From contig PSRL01000074.1 of NCBI GenBank assembly GCA_003176035.1, positions 1-28,474 of the forward strand: a stretch of 28,474 nucleotides of DNA, written 5' to 3'. Shown here piece after piece: positions 7,879 through 16,214 of this stretch (its first letter is position 1; each line of letters opens with the position of its first letter). A program made the translations under genes and the position numbers. This DNA comes from Verrucomicrobiota bacterium (lineage in GTDB: Bacteria > Verrucomicrobiota > Verrucomicrobiia > Chthoniobacterales > Xiphinematobacteraceae). The notes under the pieces were generated by a model, which saw only the letters and a list, made by a program, of their open reading frames with translations, did no database searches and was not told where the DNA came from.

Positions 7879-9000
7879 ATGATTGAACTATTAAGTCACC
7901 ACACGATTACTCAGATAGGCCGCTACAGCGATCTTTCACTTGTTGGCATTTCTCCGGCATTGGGTTCCGCGCTCTTGCGGCAAATGCTTCGGCTTCGGCG
8001 TATGGAAGAAGCGCTTCACGCGGAATATCACCCGGCTGACGAAATGCGCTGTCCAATCCATTTTTGCATCGGCCAGGAGGCCGTTCCCGCCGCTCTCTCG
8101 CAAGTGGTCCTTCTCGACGACCATTTGTTCAGTCATCATCGTTCGCATGGGTATTATTTTGCCAAAGGAGCGCCACTTCGAGAGCTCTTTGCCGAAATTT
8201 ATGGTCGGGAGACTGGGGCTAATGGTGGTAAGGCCGGTTCACAAGACATCTCTCATTGTGAGTCGCATTTCTTCAGTGGCGCTATTTTAGCTGGCGCAAT
8301 CACTATAGGAGTGGGCGCCGCATTCGGATTTCAGCGGAGAAAGAGCCGGCAAATTAGCATATCCGGCTTTGGAGAAGGTGCCACCGACGAGGGAGCATTT
8401 TGGGAGGCAATTGCCTTCTCTGGCAAACAGAAGCTCCCAATACTTTTTGTAATTGAAAACAATCGCTATGCGACCTTTTCCGACCAGTTAAAACGTCAAC
8501 AAACGGACAACATCTGTGAACGGGTCCGGCCATTTGGGGTCCGAGCCACACAGATCTTTGGCAATGATGTTATTCTTGCCTATAATACTATCTCTCAGGA
8601 AGTCGAGAGATTGAGGAACGGCGATGGTCCGGCTTTGATTGAAGCCTACACATACCGATGGAACAGTCATGTTGGACCCGAAGATGATAGCATTAACCGC
8701 TATCGATCCGCGGACGAGATTGCATTTTGGAAAGAAAATTGCCCCATCCTCATTTTGGAAGAAAAATTGCGTGCCATGGGTTGGGTGGACGATGAAATCG
8801 TCGGTAGAATGGAAGCTGAAATCGCTAAGGAAATTGCAGACAATTTCCGCTTCGCAAAGGAAAGCCCCTTCCCAACATCCATCGATTGGAACCGCAGCAA
8901 TTTTGAACTTGCGAGTCCACTGGCCGACCAACTTCTTAGGGAAGCTGAGCAAGGAAAATACAACCAATATCAAGAAGAAGCTAAACTGGGACCCTATTAA
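7879..9000 (+). CDS. Thiamine-diphosphate-dependent 2-oxoacid dehydrogenase E1-type, alpha subunit
   Basis: A 373-residue protein of E1 alpha length. RSHGYYFAKG (around residue 90) matches the family's HxxHG-type segment. The thiamine-diphosphate/Mg motif runs from GEG (165-167) through ATDEGAFWEA to the ENN pair (193-195), with the usual spacing of about 30 residues. The first acidic residue is Glu instead of the common Asp of GDG. The family decarboxylates a 2-oxoacid such as pyruvate or acetoin and forms a hydroxyalkyl-thiamine intermediate. Here the gene sits in a polysaccharide cluster beside its beta subunit, with no lipoyl E2 or E3. The carbanion may therefore be transferred to another acceptor, for example a sugar aldehyde or ketone. 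No strong ribosome-binding site precedes the ATG. Confidence 0.88.
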   Translation: MIELLSHHTITQIGRYSDLSLVGISPALGSALLRQMLRLRRMEEALHAEYHPADEMRCPIHFCIGQEAVPAALSQVVLLDDHLFSHHRSHGYYFAKGAPLRELFAEIYGRETGANGGKAGSQDISHCESHFFSGAILAGAITIGVGAAFGFQRRKSRQISISGFGEGATDEGAFWEAIAFSGKQKLPILFVIENNRYATFSDQLKRQQTDNICERVRPFGVRATQIFGNDVILAYNTISQEVERLRNGDGPALIEAYTYRWNSHVGPEDDSINRYRSADEIAFWKENCPILILEEKLRAMGWVDDEIVGRMEAEIAKEIADNFRFAKESPFPTSIDWNRSNFELASPLADQLLREAEQGKYNQYQEEAKLGPY

Positions 9001-9026
9001 ACCCGCGACTCATTGAGAGATTTAGA

Positions 9027-10100
9027 ATGAACTTGCAAGACAGACAACTTTCGTATCAACAGGCGATTCTTGAAGCCACAGATCAGGCCATGGCATTGTG
9101 TCCAGATGTGATTGTTCTGGGCCAATTGGCTGACACCCAATCTGGCATTTTCGGCACTACCACCGGCTTGGTCGATCGGTATGGCCCCGAGCGGGGGCGG
9201 GACTTCCCTGTGGCGGAAAATCTCATGACCGCCACAGCCATGGGAGCGGCGCTAACAGGACTGCGCCCCCTCATCGTCCACCAGCGTCTCGATTTTATGA
9301 TCTACAGCCTGGATGCCATTGTAAATTGGCTTGCACTTTGGCTATTCAAATCCAACGGAAAATCCTCTATGCCCGTGACGATCCGTACCATTGTCGGCAA
9401 GGGTTGGGGGCAGGGGCCCCAACATTCGAAAAGCCTTCACTCCTGGTTTGCACACTTGCCCGGTCTGCGGGTGGCTGTGCCAGCAACCGCCTTCGATGCT
9501 AAAGGTTTGCTCTTAGAAAGCCTCTTTAGCCAGTCACCCACCATTTTTGTCGAAGGTCGTGGATTGTATTCGATGACGGACCACGTACCGGAAGAGCCCT
9601 ACCGCGTCCGTTTTGGACGCGCAGCAGTGAGGAGACAAGGAAAAGATGCAACGCTCGTAGCCATTGGTTACATGGTTCCACTTGCTTTGCGTGCGGCCAC
9701 GATTCTCGAAAAAGAGGGAGTGGACGTTGAGGTGATTGACCCTCGAACGCTGACTCCACTTGACCACAAAACCATCTGTGATTCCGCTTTTAAAACAAGA
9801 CGGCTCATCGTGGCGGACCCAGCCTGGCAGTCATTCGGTGCTGCCAGCGAGATCATTGCTTGCGTCGCGGAAAATCTGGGAAACAAACTCCAAGCTAACC
9901 CCGCGCGTGTGACCCTGCCGGATAGCCATACGCCGATGAGTATGGCACTCGAAAAACTTTACTACCCCACGGAGGAAACCATTGCAAAAGCAGTGCGCGA
10001 CACTTTAACGGACAAATTATCGTGGCAGCGATGCGCGGCAAGTTGGGAAATAAACAAGGAACCTCCCTTGCCCGCCAAACAAGAGAGCCGGGAATCATAA
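9027..10100 (+). CDS. Thiamine-diphosphate-dependent 2-oxoacid dehydrogenase E1-type, beta subunit
   Basis: A 357-residue transketolase-like pyrimidine-binding protein of E1 beta type. RDFPVAENLMTATAMGAA carries the conserved Glu64 that activates the thiamine aminopyrimidine. A middle GQGPQHSKSLHSWFAHLPGL segment and the C-terminal IDPRTLTPLD segment are strong family signatures. With the alpha subunit 26 nt upstream it should form the usual alpha2beta2 enzyme. A GAGAG run lies about 10 nt before the ATG. The absence of E2/E3 and the flanking sugar genes argue against central pyruvate dehydrogenase and for a dedicated role in making an unusual sugar or acyl decoration. That role is inferred from context only. 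Confidence 0.9.
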   Translation: MNLQDRQLSYQQAILEATDQAMALCPDVIVLGQLADTQSGIFGTTTGLVDRYGPERGRDFPVAENLMTATAMGAALTGLRPLIVHQRLDFMIYSLDAIVNWLALWLFKSNGKSSMPVTIRTIVGKGWGQGPQHSKSLHSWFAHLPGLRVAVPATAFDAKGLLLESLFSQSPTIFVEGRGLYSMTDHVPEEPYRVRFGRAAVRRQGKDATLVAIGYMVPLALRAATILEKEGVDVEVIDPRTLTPLDHKTICDSAFKTRRLIVADPAWQSFGAASEIIACVAENLGNKLQANPARVTLPDSHTPMSMALEKLYYPTEETIAKAVRDTLTDKLSWQRCAASWEINKEPPLPAKQESRES

Positions 10101-10103
10101 GTA

Positions 10104-10766
10104 ATGGCTTATATCGACTTCATTCAGCCGGTTCATCAAGCAACGAAGAGAGATTATCTTGCCCGTGTGCTAGCGGGAAATAAAGCGGAATTTGCCACTG
10201 TCGCCAAACAATTCGATATTGACTATTGGGATGGCAATCGAAATACCGGATATGGCGGTTACCACTACGACGGCCGCTGGCAGGAAATAGCCAAACGCCT
10301 TGCTCAACATTATCACCTAAAATCGGGTCACCGAGTATTGGATATAGGCTGTGGCAAAGGCTTCCTCTTGCACGACCTCCTTTTAGCCGTTCCGGGTTTA
10401 GCAATTATGGGAGTCGATGTTTCTTCTTACGCAATTGAGAATGCCCTCAGTGAAGTAAAAAATTTTCTCAAAGTTGGCAATGCGGTCTCATTGACCTATC
10501 CGGATGACTATTTTGACCTTGTCATTAGCATTAATACCTTACATAACATGAGGTTGCCCGATTTGGAGATTGCTCTTAAAGAAATCGAGCGCGTAGGCAA
10601 AAGCCATAAATATATCGTGATGGATGGTTACCGTACTGAGCAAGAAAAGGTTAATCTCTTATATTGGCAGCTGACCTGTGAGTGCTTTTTTACTCCTGAA
10701 GAATGGGAATGGCTGTTTTCCAAATGCGGTTATCACGGTGACTACAGCCTCATTTATTTTAAATAA
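10104..10766 (+). CDS. Class I SAM-dependent methyltransferase
   Basis: A 220-residue protein with motif I VLDIGCGKGF at 78-87, a following GVDVSSYAIENA segment that binds the SAM ribose, and SINTLHNM in the motif IV region. It starts 3 nt after the E1 beta stop, so it is almost certainly co-transcribed with it. The likely role is O-, N- or C-methylation of the sugar made by this cluster or of the growing glycan. A His/Tyr-rich segment before motif I (DYWDGNRNTGYGGYHYDGRW) may form the substrate lid. The acceptor is unknown. Confidence 0.85.
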   Translation: MAYIDFIQPVHQATKRDYLARVLAGNKAEFATVAKQFDIDYWDGNRNTGYGGYHYDGRWQEIAKRLAQHYHLKSGHRVLDIGCGKGFLLHDLLLAVPGLAIMGVDVSSYAIENALSEVKNFLKVGNAVSLTYPDDYFDLVISINTLHNMRLPDLEIALKEIERVGKSHKYIVMDGYRTEQEKVNLLYWQLTCECFFTPEEWEWLFSKCGYHGDYSLIYFK

Positions 10767-10852
10767 CACTAACAATGGCCGAGGGAAAAAGACCCACAAA
10801 GCTGCTCTCATTTTATAGGGGTTTCGCTATAAATTACAAATGCTAGTATTTG

Positions 10853-11539
10853 ATGTCAGAGATGAATTGTACACGTGAACCTCAATATCAACGAGACCTT
10901 GAGATTGCGCACACACGCGGTCTTGCAACGCTAGGTCTCATGACCAATCAAGCCTGGTACGATGACCCCAAACATCTGCTCTTTACCGCGGCTCGATACA
11001 AGTTCGTGGCGAAAATGCTCAGTGGAATGAAGCGCGTGCTTGAAGTGGGATGTGCCGATGCCTTTTTTACCCGCATCGTCGTCCAAGAAGTAGGGGCTCT
11101 CACCGCGACCGATTTCGATGAAGTCTTTATAAAAGACGTGAAAAAAAGAATGGATCTCCGATGGGCGTTTGAGGTGCAACAACACGATCTGCTGGCTACT
11201 CCCTTTCCGGGGGAGTTTGATGCCGCTTATGCAATGGATGTCATTGAACATATCAATCCAAAGCAAGAGTTACAATTTATTGAAAACATCGTTTCTTCTC
11301 TTTCCAAAGAGGGCGTTCTGATACTTGGCTCTCCTTCGTTAGAATCACAAGCTTATGCTTCTTTGCAAAGCAAAGAAGGGCACGTCAATTGTAAGACAGC
11401 TCCACAAATGCGCGAGCTGATGAAGCATTTCTTTCATAATATATTCCTCTTCTCTATGAACGATGAAGTATTGCACACAGGATATGCTCCAATGGCGCAT
11501 TATCGATTGGTGATGGGTTGTACTCGTAAAAAAAATTAA
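10853..11539 (+). CDS. Class I SAM-dependent methyltransferase (second, different family)
   Basis: A 228-residue protein with VLEVGCADAFF at 62-72 (motif I) and AYAMDVIEHI (motif IV). The third position of motif I is Ala where Gly is usual. It is unlike the preceding methyltransferase outside the SAM fold. ATG at 10853 is preferred; a TTG immediately before it is in frame. The stop overlaps the start of the glycosyltransferase by one base (TAATG), so the two are coupled. The conserved EHI after DV is typical of small-molecule and sugar methyltransferases. Acceptor unknown. Confidence 0.83.
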   Translation: MSEMNCTREPQYQRDLEIAHTRGLATLGLMTNQAWYDDPKHLLFTAARYKFVAKMLSGMKRVLEVGCADAFFTRIVVQEVGALTATDFDEVFIKDVKKRMDLRWAFEVQQHDLLATPFPGEFDAAYAMDVIEHINPKQELQFIENIVSSLSKEGVLILGSPSLESQAYASLQSKEGHVNCKTAPQMRELMKHFFHNIFLFSMNDEVLHTGYAPMAHYRLVMGCTRKKN

Positions 11540-12387
11540 TGCCGAAAAATTTGCCGATCCCCCCAGCATGTGACAGCCGTGATGGTATCGAGGTGACTCT
11601 GTTTGTGCCCTGCCTCAATGAGGAGGAGCGCATTTTAGGGACGTTGGAGACAATCCGCGCTGCGCTTTCCGAAATCGGCGCGCCTTATGAAGTACTCGTT
11701 GTGGATGACGGGTGTACCGATGGAACAATAAGGGTGGTCACTACTTTTGCCCGGGAACATCCTACCATGAATATTCGGATTCATAGGAATTCGCGCAACT
11801 TCGGACTGGCGCGCTCCTTTGTTGATGCCGCATTTTTGGCGCGAGGGCGTTATTATCGACTTGTCTGCGGAGACAATGTAGAACCTTGCGAAACTATGAG
11901 TAACATTCTCCGCGAGAGGGGCACTGCCGACATGATTTTACCTTACTATCCCTCGTTGCCGGGCAAAAGTTATTTTCGTCGGTTGATCTCCAAACTGTGG
12001 ACGTTGTTGGTGGATAAAATTGGAGGATATAAAATTCGCTATTACAATGGCTGTGGACTCTATCTCCGATATCACGTCATGCGCTGGGCCCCCTATAATT
12101 ATGGATTTGGATTTCAAGCGGACTTAATCACCACCCTTCTTGAAGAGGGAGCGTCGGTGAAGGAGGTCCCCGTCCAAGGTCTTCACTTTGATCGCCCAGG
12201 TCGCAAATCGCCTCTCCATTTTCGCAATTTTCTCTCCACCGGCCACACCCTATTTCGAATTGGAACAAAACGATTGCGTAGAATTCTCTATAGCGCAGCC
12301 GTCCACCCTCGTGAAAATGTTTCGAGATGCTCTAATTTAAAAATGAACACCGAATATTCGGAACGTTGTAATGAGAGTGTTTACTAA
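11539..12387 (+). CDS. Family 2 glycosyltransferase, DPM1-like
   Basis: A 282-residue GT-A fold enzyme. The N-terminal FVPCLNEEERI, VVDDGCTDGT (D56-D57) and RNSRNFGLARS segments match dolichyl/undecaprenyl-phosphate sugar transferases. The metal-binding position reads CGDN with D112, in place of the common DAD/DGD. No C-terminal membrane helices are evident, unlike GtrB-type enzymes, so it is probably soluble or peripherally attached at the cytoplasmic face. A DPM1-like enzyme could supply lipid-linked sugar to the GT-C-like membrane proteins encoded downstream; that link is inferred. Confidence 0.85.
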   Translation: MPKNLPIPPACDSRDGIEVTLFVPCLNEEERILGTLETIRAALSEIGAPYEVLVVDDGCTDGTIRVVTTFAREHPTMNIRIHRNSRNFGLARSFVDAAFLARGRYYRLVCGDNVEPCETMSNILRERGTADMILPYYPSLPGKSYFRRLISKLWTLLVDKIGGYKIRYYNGCGLYLRYHVMRWAPYNYGFGFQADLITTLLEEGASVKEVPVQGLHFDRPGRKSPLHFRNFLSTGHTLFRIGTKRLRRILYSAAVHPRENVSRCSNLKMNTEYSERCNESVY

Positions 12388-12483
12388 CTCATAAGTCGCA
12401 TATTGCAGTGAAAGTAATAAATGTTCTGATATTGTGGTAAACTTTTTGCCTGCCACATTTGGAGTGATCTACAACCGGAACTA

Positions 12484-12987
12484 ATGAAATATTTCTTATT
12501 ACTTTCCGTTTCTTATATCCTGTCCCATTTTGTCCTCTACATTCAATTTGTGCGAAGATCGTCTTGGGGCAAAACAGAAAGAGGCATTTTTCGCTATCAT
12601 TTCTATTCAGTTTTGGGGTTTGGCGCGTCTGTGCTCGCACTGTGTGCTTTTTATAAATTTGGCACGGGCTTGTGGATTTCCGCCCTGGCGTTTCATGGTA
12701 TTTACAGTCTCAGTTTTCTTGAACTCTGGAGCTTATCTCAGGGAAGTTATTCTTTGCAATTACTGGAGAGTATCGGAAATGAGAGTGATTTATCGCAGCT
12801 TAGGAAATTGAGCCAGTTGCAAAAATTGGGTGATTTTAAGATTGAACGGAGACTCGCTTCGCTTTCCGGATTGCAACTGATCCGAGCTCAGGAAAAAAAT
12901 ATCACACTGACTTTTGCGGGGGCGATATTGGCCTCCTTTTTTCGTCTGGTGGCTGAGTTGACTGGCGGGGAGATTTTAAAACGATGA
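12484..12987 (+). CDS. Small membrane protein with C-terminal winged-helix-like segment (unrecognised)
   Basis: I do not recognise this 167-residue protein. Three hydrophobic segments are visible at about 3-23, 41-60 and 62-85. They are followed by a Leu/Ser/Gln-rich stretch (about 100-118) and then IERRLASLSGLQLI with a later LTFAG. The spacing of R..L...G.(L/I) then LT..G resembles the recognition helix and wing of a winged-helix fold. The stop overlaps the next start (ATGA), and the next protein has the same layout, so the two are probably partners or diverged duplicates. Preceded by a 96-bp gap. Function unknown; an accessory or assembly role next to the membrane glycosyltransferases is plausible. 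Confidence 0.7.
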   Translation: MKYFLLLSVSYILSHFVLYIQFVRRSSWGKTERGIFRYHFYSVLGFGASVLALCAFYKFGTGLWISALAFHGIYSLSFLELWSLSQGSYSLQLLESIGNESDLSQLRKLSQLQKLGDFKIERRLASLSGLQLIRAQEKNITLTFAGAILASFFRLVAELTGGEILKR

Positions 12988-13499
12988 TCGTACTGATGGC
13001 TGTTGCCGCTTTTTTAACCAGCGTGGCTGGCCATTTAGGCGCTGTGAAATTATGGCCGCGGCAGAATCGCGTCTTTAGTTTTTTAAGCTGCGGATTTTTC
13101 GTAGGAGGCATCTTCCTGGCAATTCTGCTGAAAATGCGATCCTCACTGGAGGCACTGGAAGCCGCCGTAATTTATGCATTTGCTTGCGAACTTTATATTT
13201 TTCTTTTCACTTTTGTGATTGGCAGCATTTCAGTGGTTATTTTGATCCAGTTGAAGGAAGATGGCTGCTTACCGGAATTTCAAGCGGAAACCGCCGACGA
13301 TAATTTTATTGGCGGTCGAATTCAGCGAATGCTGGAATTGGGCATCTTAGGGAAGGAAGGCGAGCATCTGCGTCTTACCGTAAGAGGGCGGATTTTGCTT
13401 AGGGCTTACAAAGTATTGCGGAGTTTCTTTCGCCATCAGGGGGCCTACAAAGAAATGCCCGATCGCCAACGTGGGGGTCAGCCGGATATCGCTCTATGA
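12984..13499 (+). CDS. Small membrane protein with C-terminal winged-helix-like segment, partner of the preceding gene
   Basis: A 171-residue protein I do not recognise. Hydrophobic segments lie at about 2-20, 31-51 and 60-92, the last long enough for one or two helices. The cytoplasmic tail contains IGGRIQRMLELGILGKEGE and then LRLTVRGRILLRAYKVL. This matches the R..(L/M)...G.L ... LT..G pattern of the upstream protein and of winged-helix domains. The tail is basic (KVLRSFFRH). It overlaps both neighbours by ATGA junctions, so three consecutive genes are translationally coupled. It could be a membrane-bound regulator or a structural partner of the following polytopic protein. Confidence 0.7.
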   Translation: MIVLMAVAAFLTSVAGHLGAVKLWPRQNRVFSFLSCGFFVGGIFLAILLKMRSSLEALEAAVIYAFACELYIFLFTFVIGSISVVILIQLKEDGCLPEFQAETADDNFIGGRIQRMLELGILGKEGEHLRLTVRGRILLRAYKVLRSFFRHQGAYKEMPDRQRGGQPDIAL

Positions 13500-15151
13500 T
13501 GCACCTCGCACGAAACCCCGGATGGCGGAAGTTGGACTGCGGTTTTCCGTGGTTTGTTGGCGCATTACTTTGCACCCTGCTGTTTTCCTTTCCCTTTTTG
13601 ACGTGTCTCTATTTTCGGGCGGATTTTACGGATTTTGCAAATGAAGCGATGGCCTATCGATATTTCTTTTGCGAAAGGGTGCGTAACGGCGAAAGCATTG
13701 CCATAGGTGTTGGTTACCTTTTAAACATGTTAAACCAATGCTCCTACTGGCTTACGCGGACGTTCCTCTCGGCGGCATCAATGGATCTCCGTTCGCATAT
13801 TAATCTTTTTGCGTGTTGGACCCAGTGGATCGTTTCTCTCCTGGTTTTCATTGTATATTGTGCCGCAGCACTCTCAAAACGCCTGGATGGCACCCAAAAA
13901 CTGTTAATTTTTTTTGCGGGGCTGACTCCGGTATTTGGATTTGGATTAACCGGATTTGTTTTTGCACAGATGCCAGATTATGCACGGCTCAATATGGCAT
14001 TAGCACCGGCGGTGATTCTCTTATTTCTTGTCAACTGGTCCAGGCGGCAGGAGATGCTCGACTGGTGGCGTGTGATACTCACATCCCTTCTTTTGGGTGT
14101 ATTTGCAGCAAATAAGATCACCCTGGCAGCGTTTGCTCCCGTTGTGATGATGCCGCTCCTTCTAGCCTCTACACCTTCGCTTTTATCCTTACTCATACGA
14201 GGAATTATTGCCTGCCTTGCATTTGCTATTGGGTTTATTCTTGTACATTGGCTAGCCTTCCTTGGAAAGGTTTCGGCTTTATTTGATATAGCTCCGACGT
14301 GGCTTGCATTTGTCGCAAATCCCGGAGGTGAACCGGATTTTTGGAATACACTTTTTTGGACACAGATCAAAACTTGCAATTTTGGAATTTTGTCCATGCT
14401 ATTTCCCATAGCGTTTATTGCCACGGCAATCTTGATGCTGAGGGGAAAGCCCATTGAAACGACAGCAGTTGTATCCTTGGCAGGCATCCTTCTCGCAGCC
14501 TCATTTTATATCTACGCCGTTATCAAACGTCCCGCTCAGACCACGCTCTACGAGTCACCCCAGTGGCTCCTGTGTTTGACTTTGATGTTGCTTGGAATGG
14601 TTTCTAAAAATTTGGGCGGCCGCATTCTAAATGGTTGTTGTATGATTTCGATTCTGGGGGTCTGTCTGATGACTTTCCCCTATCAGAGCTTTTTTCTCCC
14701 AAGCCAGAAATCCAAAGATCGAGCCGATGTGAGATATGCCTTTTTTCAAAGGACCCTGGACCTTGCTCAGGGCAGACGCATTGTTGTTATTTTTCCAAAT
14801 AATTTCTATCACCATGAGGGATTCTATGAATTATTACTGAAAGGGGCTGCCGAATTCCCCAGTTGGCAGATTGAGGAAAGCGGAATGAAGCTGATTAGAA
14901 AATATGGTGGGGATATTGAATTCCGCTCAGAACAGGCGAGTGTTCCGGCTATTGATAGTCCCATTGACCCTAACAGCATTTTAGTCGTTTTACAGAGATC
15001 AGACGATGAACCTACTAATATCGAAAAATATGCATGTGCCAGCCAGTTTGCTTCCCTTTCCGGAGTCAGGAGGGAGGACTGGAAACTCAATGGCGAAAAA
15101 CCAGGGATAGTCGTCTCCGCGAGCATTTTTTATCTTTCACCTCCTCCCTGA
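13496..15151 (+). CDS. Polytopic membrane protein, probable GT-C-type glycosyltransferase or glycan-assembly protein
   Basis: A 551-residue protein with one hydrophobic helix at about 20-40, a following polar loop rich in acidic residues (FRADFTDFANEA), and many further membrane segments to about residue 400. The last 150 residues form a soluble domain. One N-terminal helix followed by an acidic extracytoplasmic loop is the arrangement of GT-C transferases that use lipid-phosphate sugars. I could not match a specific family, and a polymerase-like role is possible. The start overlaps the winged-helix membrane protein (ATGATG), so all three proteins probably work together. No frameshift is seen. 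Confidence 0.75.
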   Translation: MMHLARNPGWRKLDCGFPWFVGALLCTLLFSFPFLTCLYFRADFTDFANEAMAYRYFFCERVRNGESIAIGVGYLLNMLNQCSYWLTRTFLSAASMDLRSHINLFACWTQWIVSLLVFIVYCAAALSKRLDGTQKLLIFFAGLTPVFGFGLTGFVFAQMPDYARLNMALAPAVILLFLVNWSRRQEMLDWWRVILTSLLLGVFAANKITLAAFAPVVMMPLLLASTPSLLSLLIRGIIACLAFAIGFILVHWLAFLGKVSALFDIAPTWLAFVANPGGEPDFWNTLFWTQIKTCNFGILSMLFPIAFIATAILMLRGKPIETTAVVSLAGILLAASFYIYAVIKRPAQTTLYESPQWLLCLTLMLLGMVSKNLGGRILNGCCMISILGVCLMTFPYQSFFLPSQKSKDRADVRYAFFQRTLDLAQGRRIVVIFPNNFYHHEGFYELLLKGAAEFPSWQIEESGMKLIRKYGGDIEFRSEQASVPAIDSPIDPNSILVVLQRSDDEPTNIEKYACASQFASLSGVRREDWKLNGEKPGIVVSASIFYLSPPP

Positions 15152-15193
15152 AAGCAAGTGCCCTAGAGCACCAGAATCACGCTGATCTATTGT

Positions 15194-15217
15194 TTTTTAA
15201 TCAGTTATTATTAAAAA
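15194..15217. repeat. AT-rich perfect inverted repeat in the gap before the zinc-ribbon methyltransferase
   Basis: TTTTTAAT (15194-15201) and ATTAAAAA (15210-15217) are perfect inverted copies separated by 8 nt, in the 116-bp gap 15152-15267. It could be an operator, an AT-rich promoter element or a weak bidirectional terminator. AT-rich palindromes also arise by chance. Confidence 0.3.
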
Positions 15218-15267
15218 GCCCATATGGCGTGCGCTATCAGGGCAAACATTTACATCACAAAAATCTC

Positions 15268-16119
15268 ATGAGAATTCCCTCCCATATAGAAAAGCTGCTT
15301 GCATGTCCGAACGCTCACTTACCGATACGGGTTTTTGAAGAAAGAATTGTCTGTGACCAATGCGGTTTTGAAGGGCAAATGAAAGACGGCGTTGCGATCA
15401 TGATGGAATCAAGTGCAACTTCCTATTTTGACGATAAGTATGAAGTGATGCAAGCCGGGCATGAAGGGGGGAGCCCAGCATGGAATTTTGGTTATAAACA
15501 GCAAGTCCGATTATTCGAATCTTATTTAAAACCGGGAATGACCGTACTGGATGTGGGATGCGGCCCGACCTTACTTTATCAGCCGCCTAAAAATTGTTCA
15601 GTCATCGGGTTGGAACCCTCATTCAATTCCATCAGAGCAAATAAAAACGTCCAGGTACGCCTGCAAGCATCGGCTGCCGGAATTCCCCTCGCCAGTCATT
15701 CGGTAGACTGTGTGGTTTGCTTTTATTCCATTCATCATATGGTAGGCACTTCGATTTCTGACACTCGGACAAATGTCCATTGTGCCCTCAAAGAGTTTGG
15801 TCGTGTTCTTCGGAACGGGGGAGAGTTATTTATTTTTGAAATGACCCCAATGTATTTTTTCGCGATGTTTCAAAATTTGCTTTGGAATCAGGCCCGCAGT
15901 CGGATTCCAAACCTTTTGGACATGTATTTTTGGCAAGGGAATGACTTGCGAAATGCCGCTGCAAAATTCCTTCCTACTGGCAGCCTCCTAAAAATCACTG
16001 TCTTCCGAGATTCCGTTTTTACCGTATTCCCACCGGTCTTCAGCCTCCCTTGGCTGAAAATTCCCCGTTTTTTATATCCTCTCACGCCGAAGCTCTACCA
16101 ATGGAAAATGCCAAACTGA
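15268..16119 (+). CDS. SAM-dependent methyltransferase with N-terminal Trm112-like zinc ribbon
   Basis: From ATG 15268 the protein has 283 residues. An N-terminal ribbon of Trm112 type reads LLACPN (C13) then VCDQCG (C29, C32). The second position of the usual CPxC pair is Ala16, followed by His17, so zinc binding would need His17 or may be weakened. Motif I VLDVGCGPT and a later CFYSIHHM segment define the methyltransferase domain. The reading frame is open further upstream, but that extension overlaps the previous gene and has no domain content, so the ATG just before the ribbon is preferred. Such ribbon-methyltransferases are common in glycan clusters; the acceptor here is unknown. Confidence 0.82.
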   Translation: MRIPSHIEKLLACPNAHLPIRVFEERIVCDQCGFEGQMKDGVAIMMESSATSYFDDKYEVMQAGHEGGSPAWNFGYKQQVRLFESYLKPGMTVLDVGCGPTLLYQPPKNCSVIGLEPSFNSIRANKNVQVRLQASAAGIPLASHSVDCVVCFYSIHHMVGTSISDTRTNVHCALKEFGRVLRNGGELFIFEMTPMYFFAMFQNLLWNQARSRIPNLLDMYFWQGNDLRNAAAKFLPTGSLLKITVFRDSVFTVFPPVFSLPWLKIPRFLYPLTPKLYQWKMPN

Positions 16120-16214
16120 AACCTCTCTCAAGACCGTTGCCTAAATTGTATAGCGAAACAGCTTGAATTTTTTTTGAGCCGGTCATTAACTGCATTTTCC
16201 TTATAAACAGATAA

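Noticed and set aside
12423..12465. TGTGG/CCACA inverted repeat in the gap before the small membrane proteins
   Set aside because: Only five pairs with a long loop; not distinguishable from chance.
15034..15267. Upstream extension of the zinc-ribbon methyltransferase
   Set aside because: It overlaps the previous gene by over 100 nt, shows no domain-like content, and a suitable ATG lies just before the zinc ribbon.
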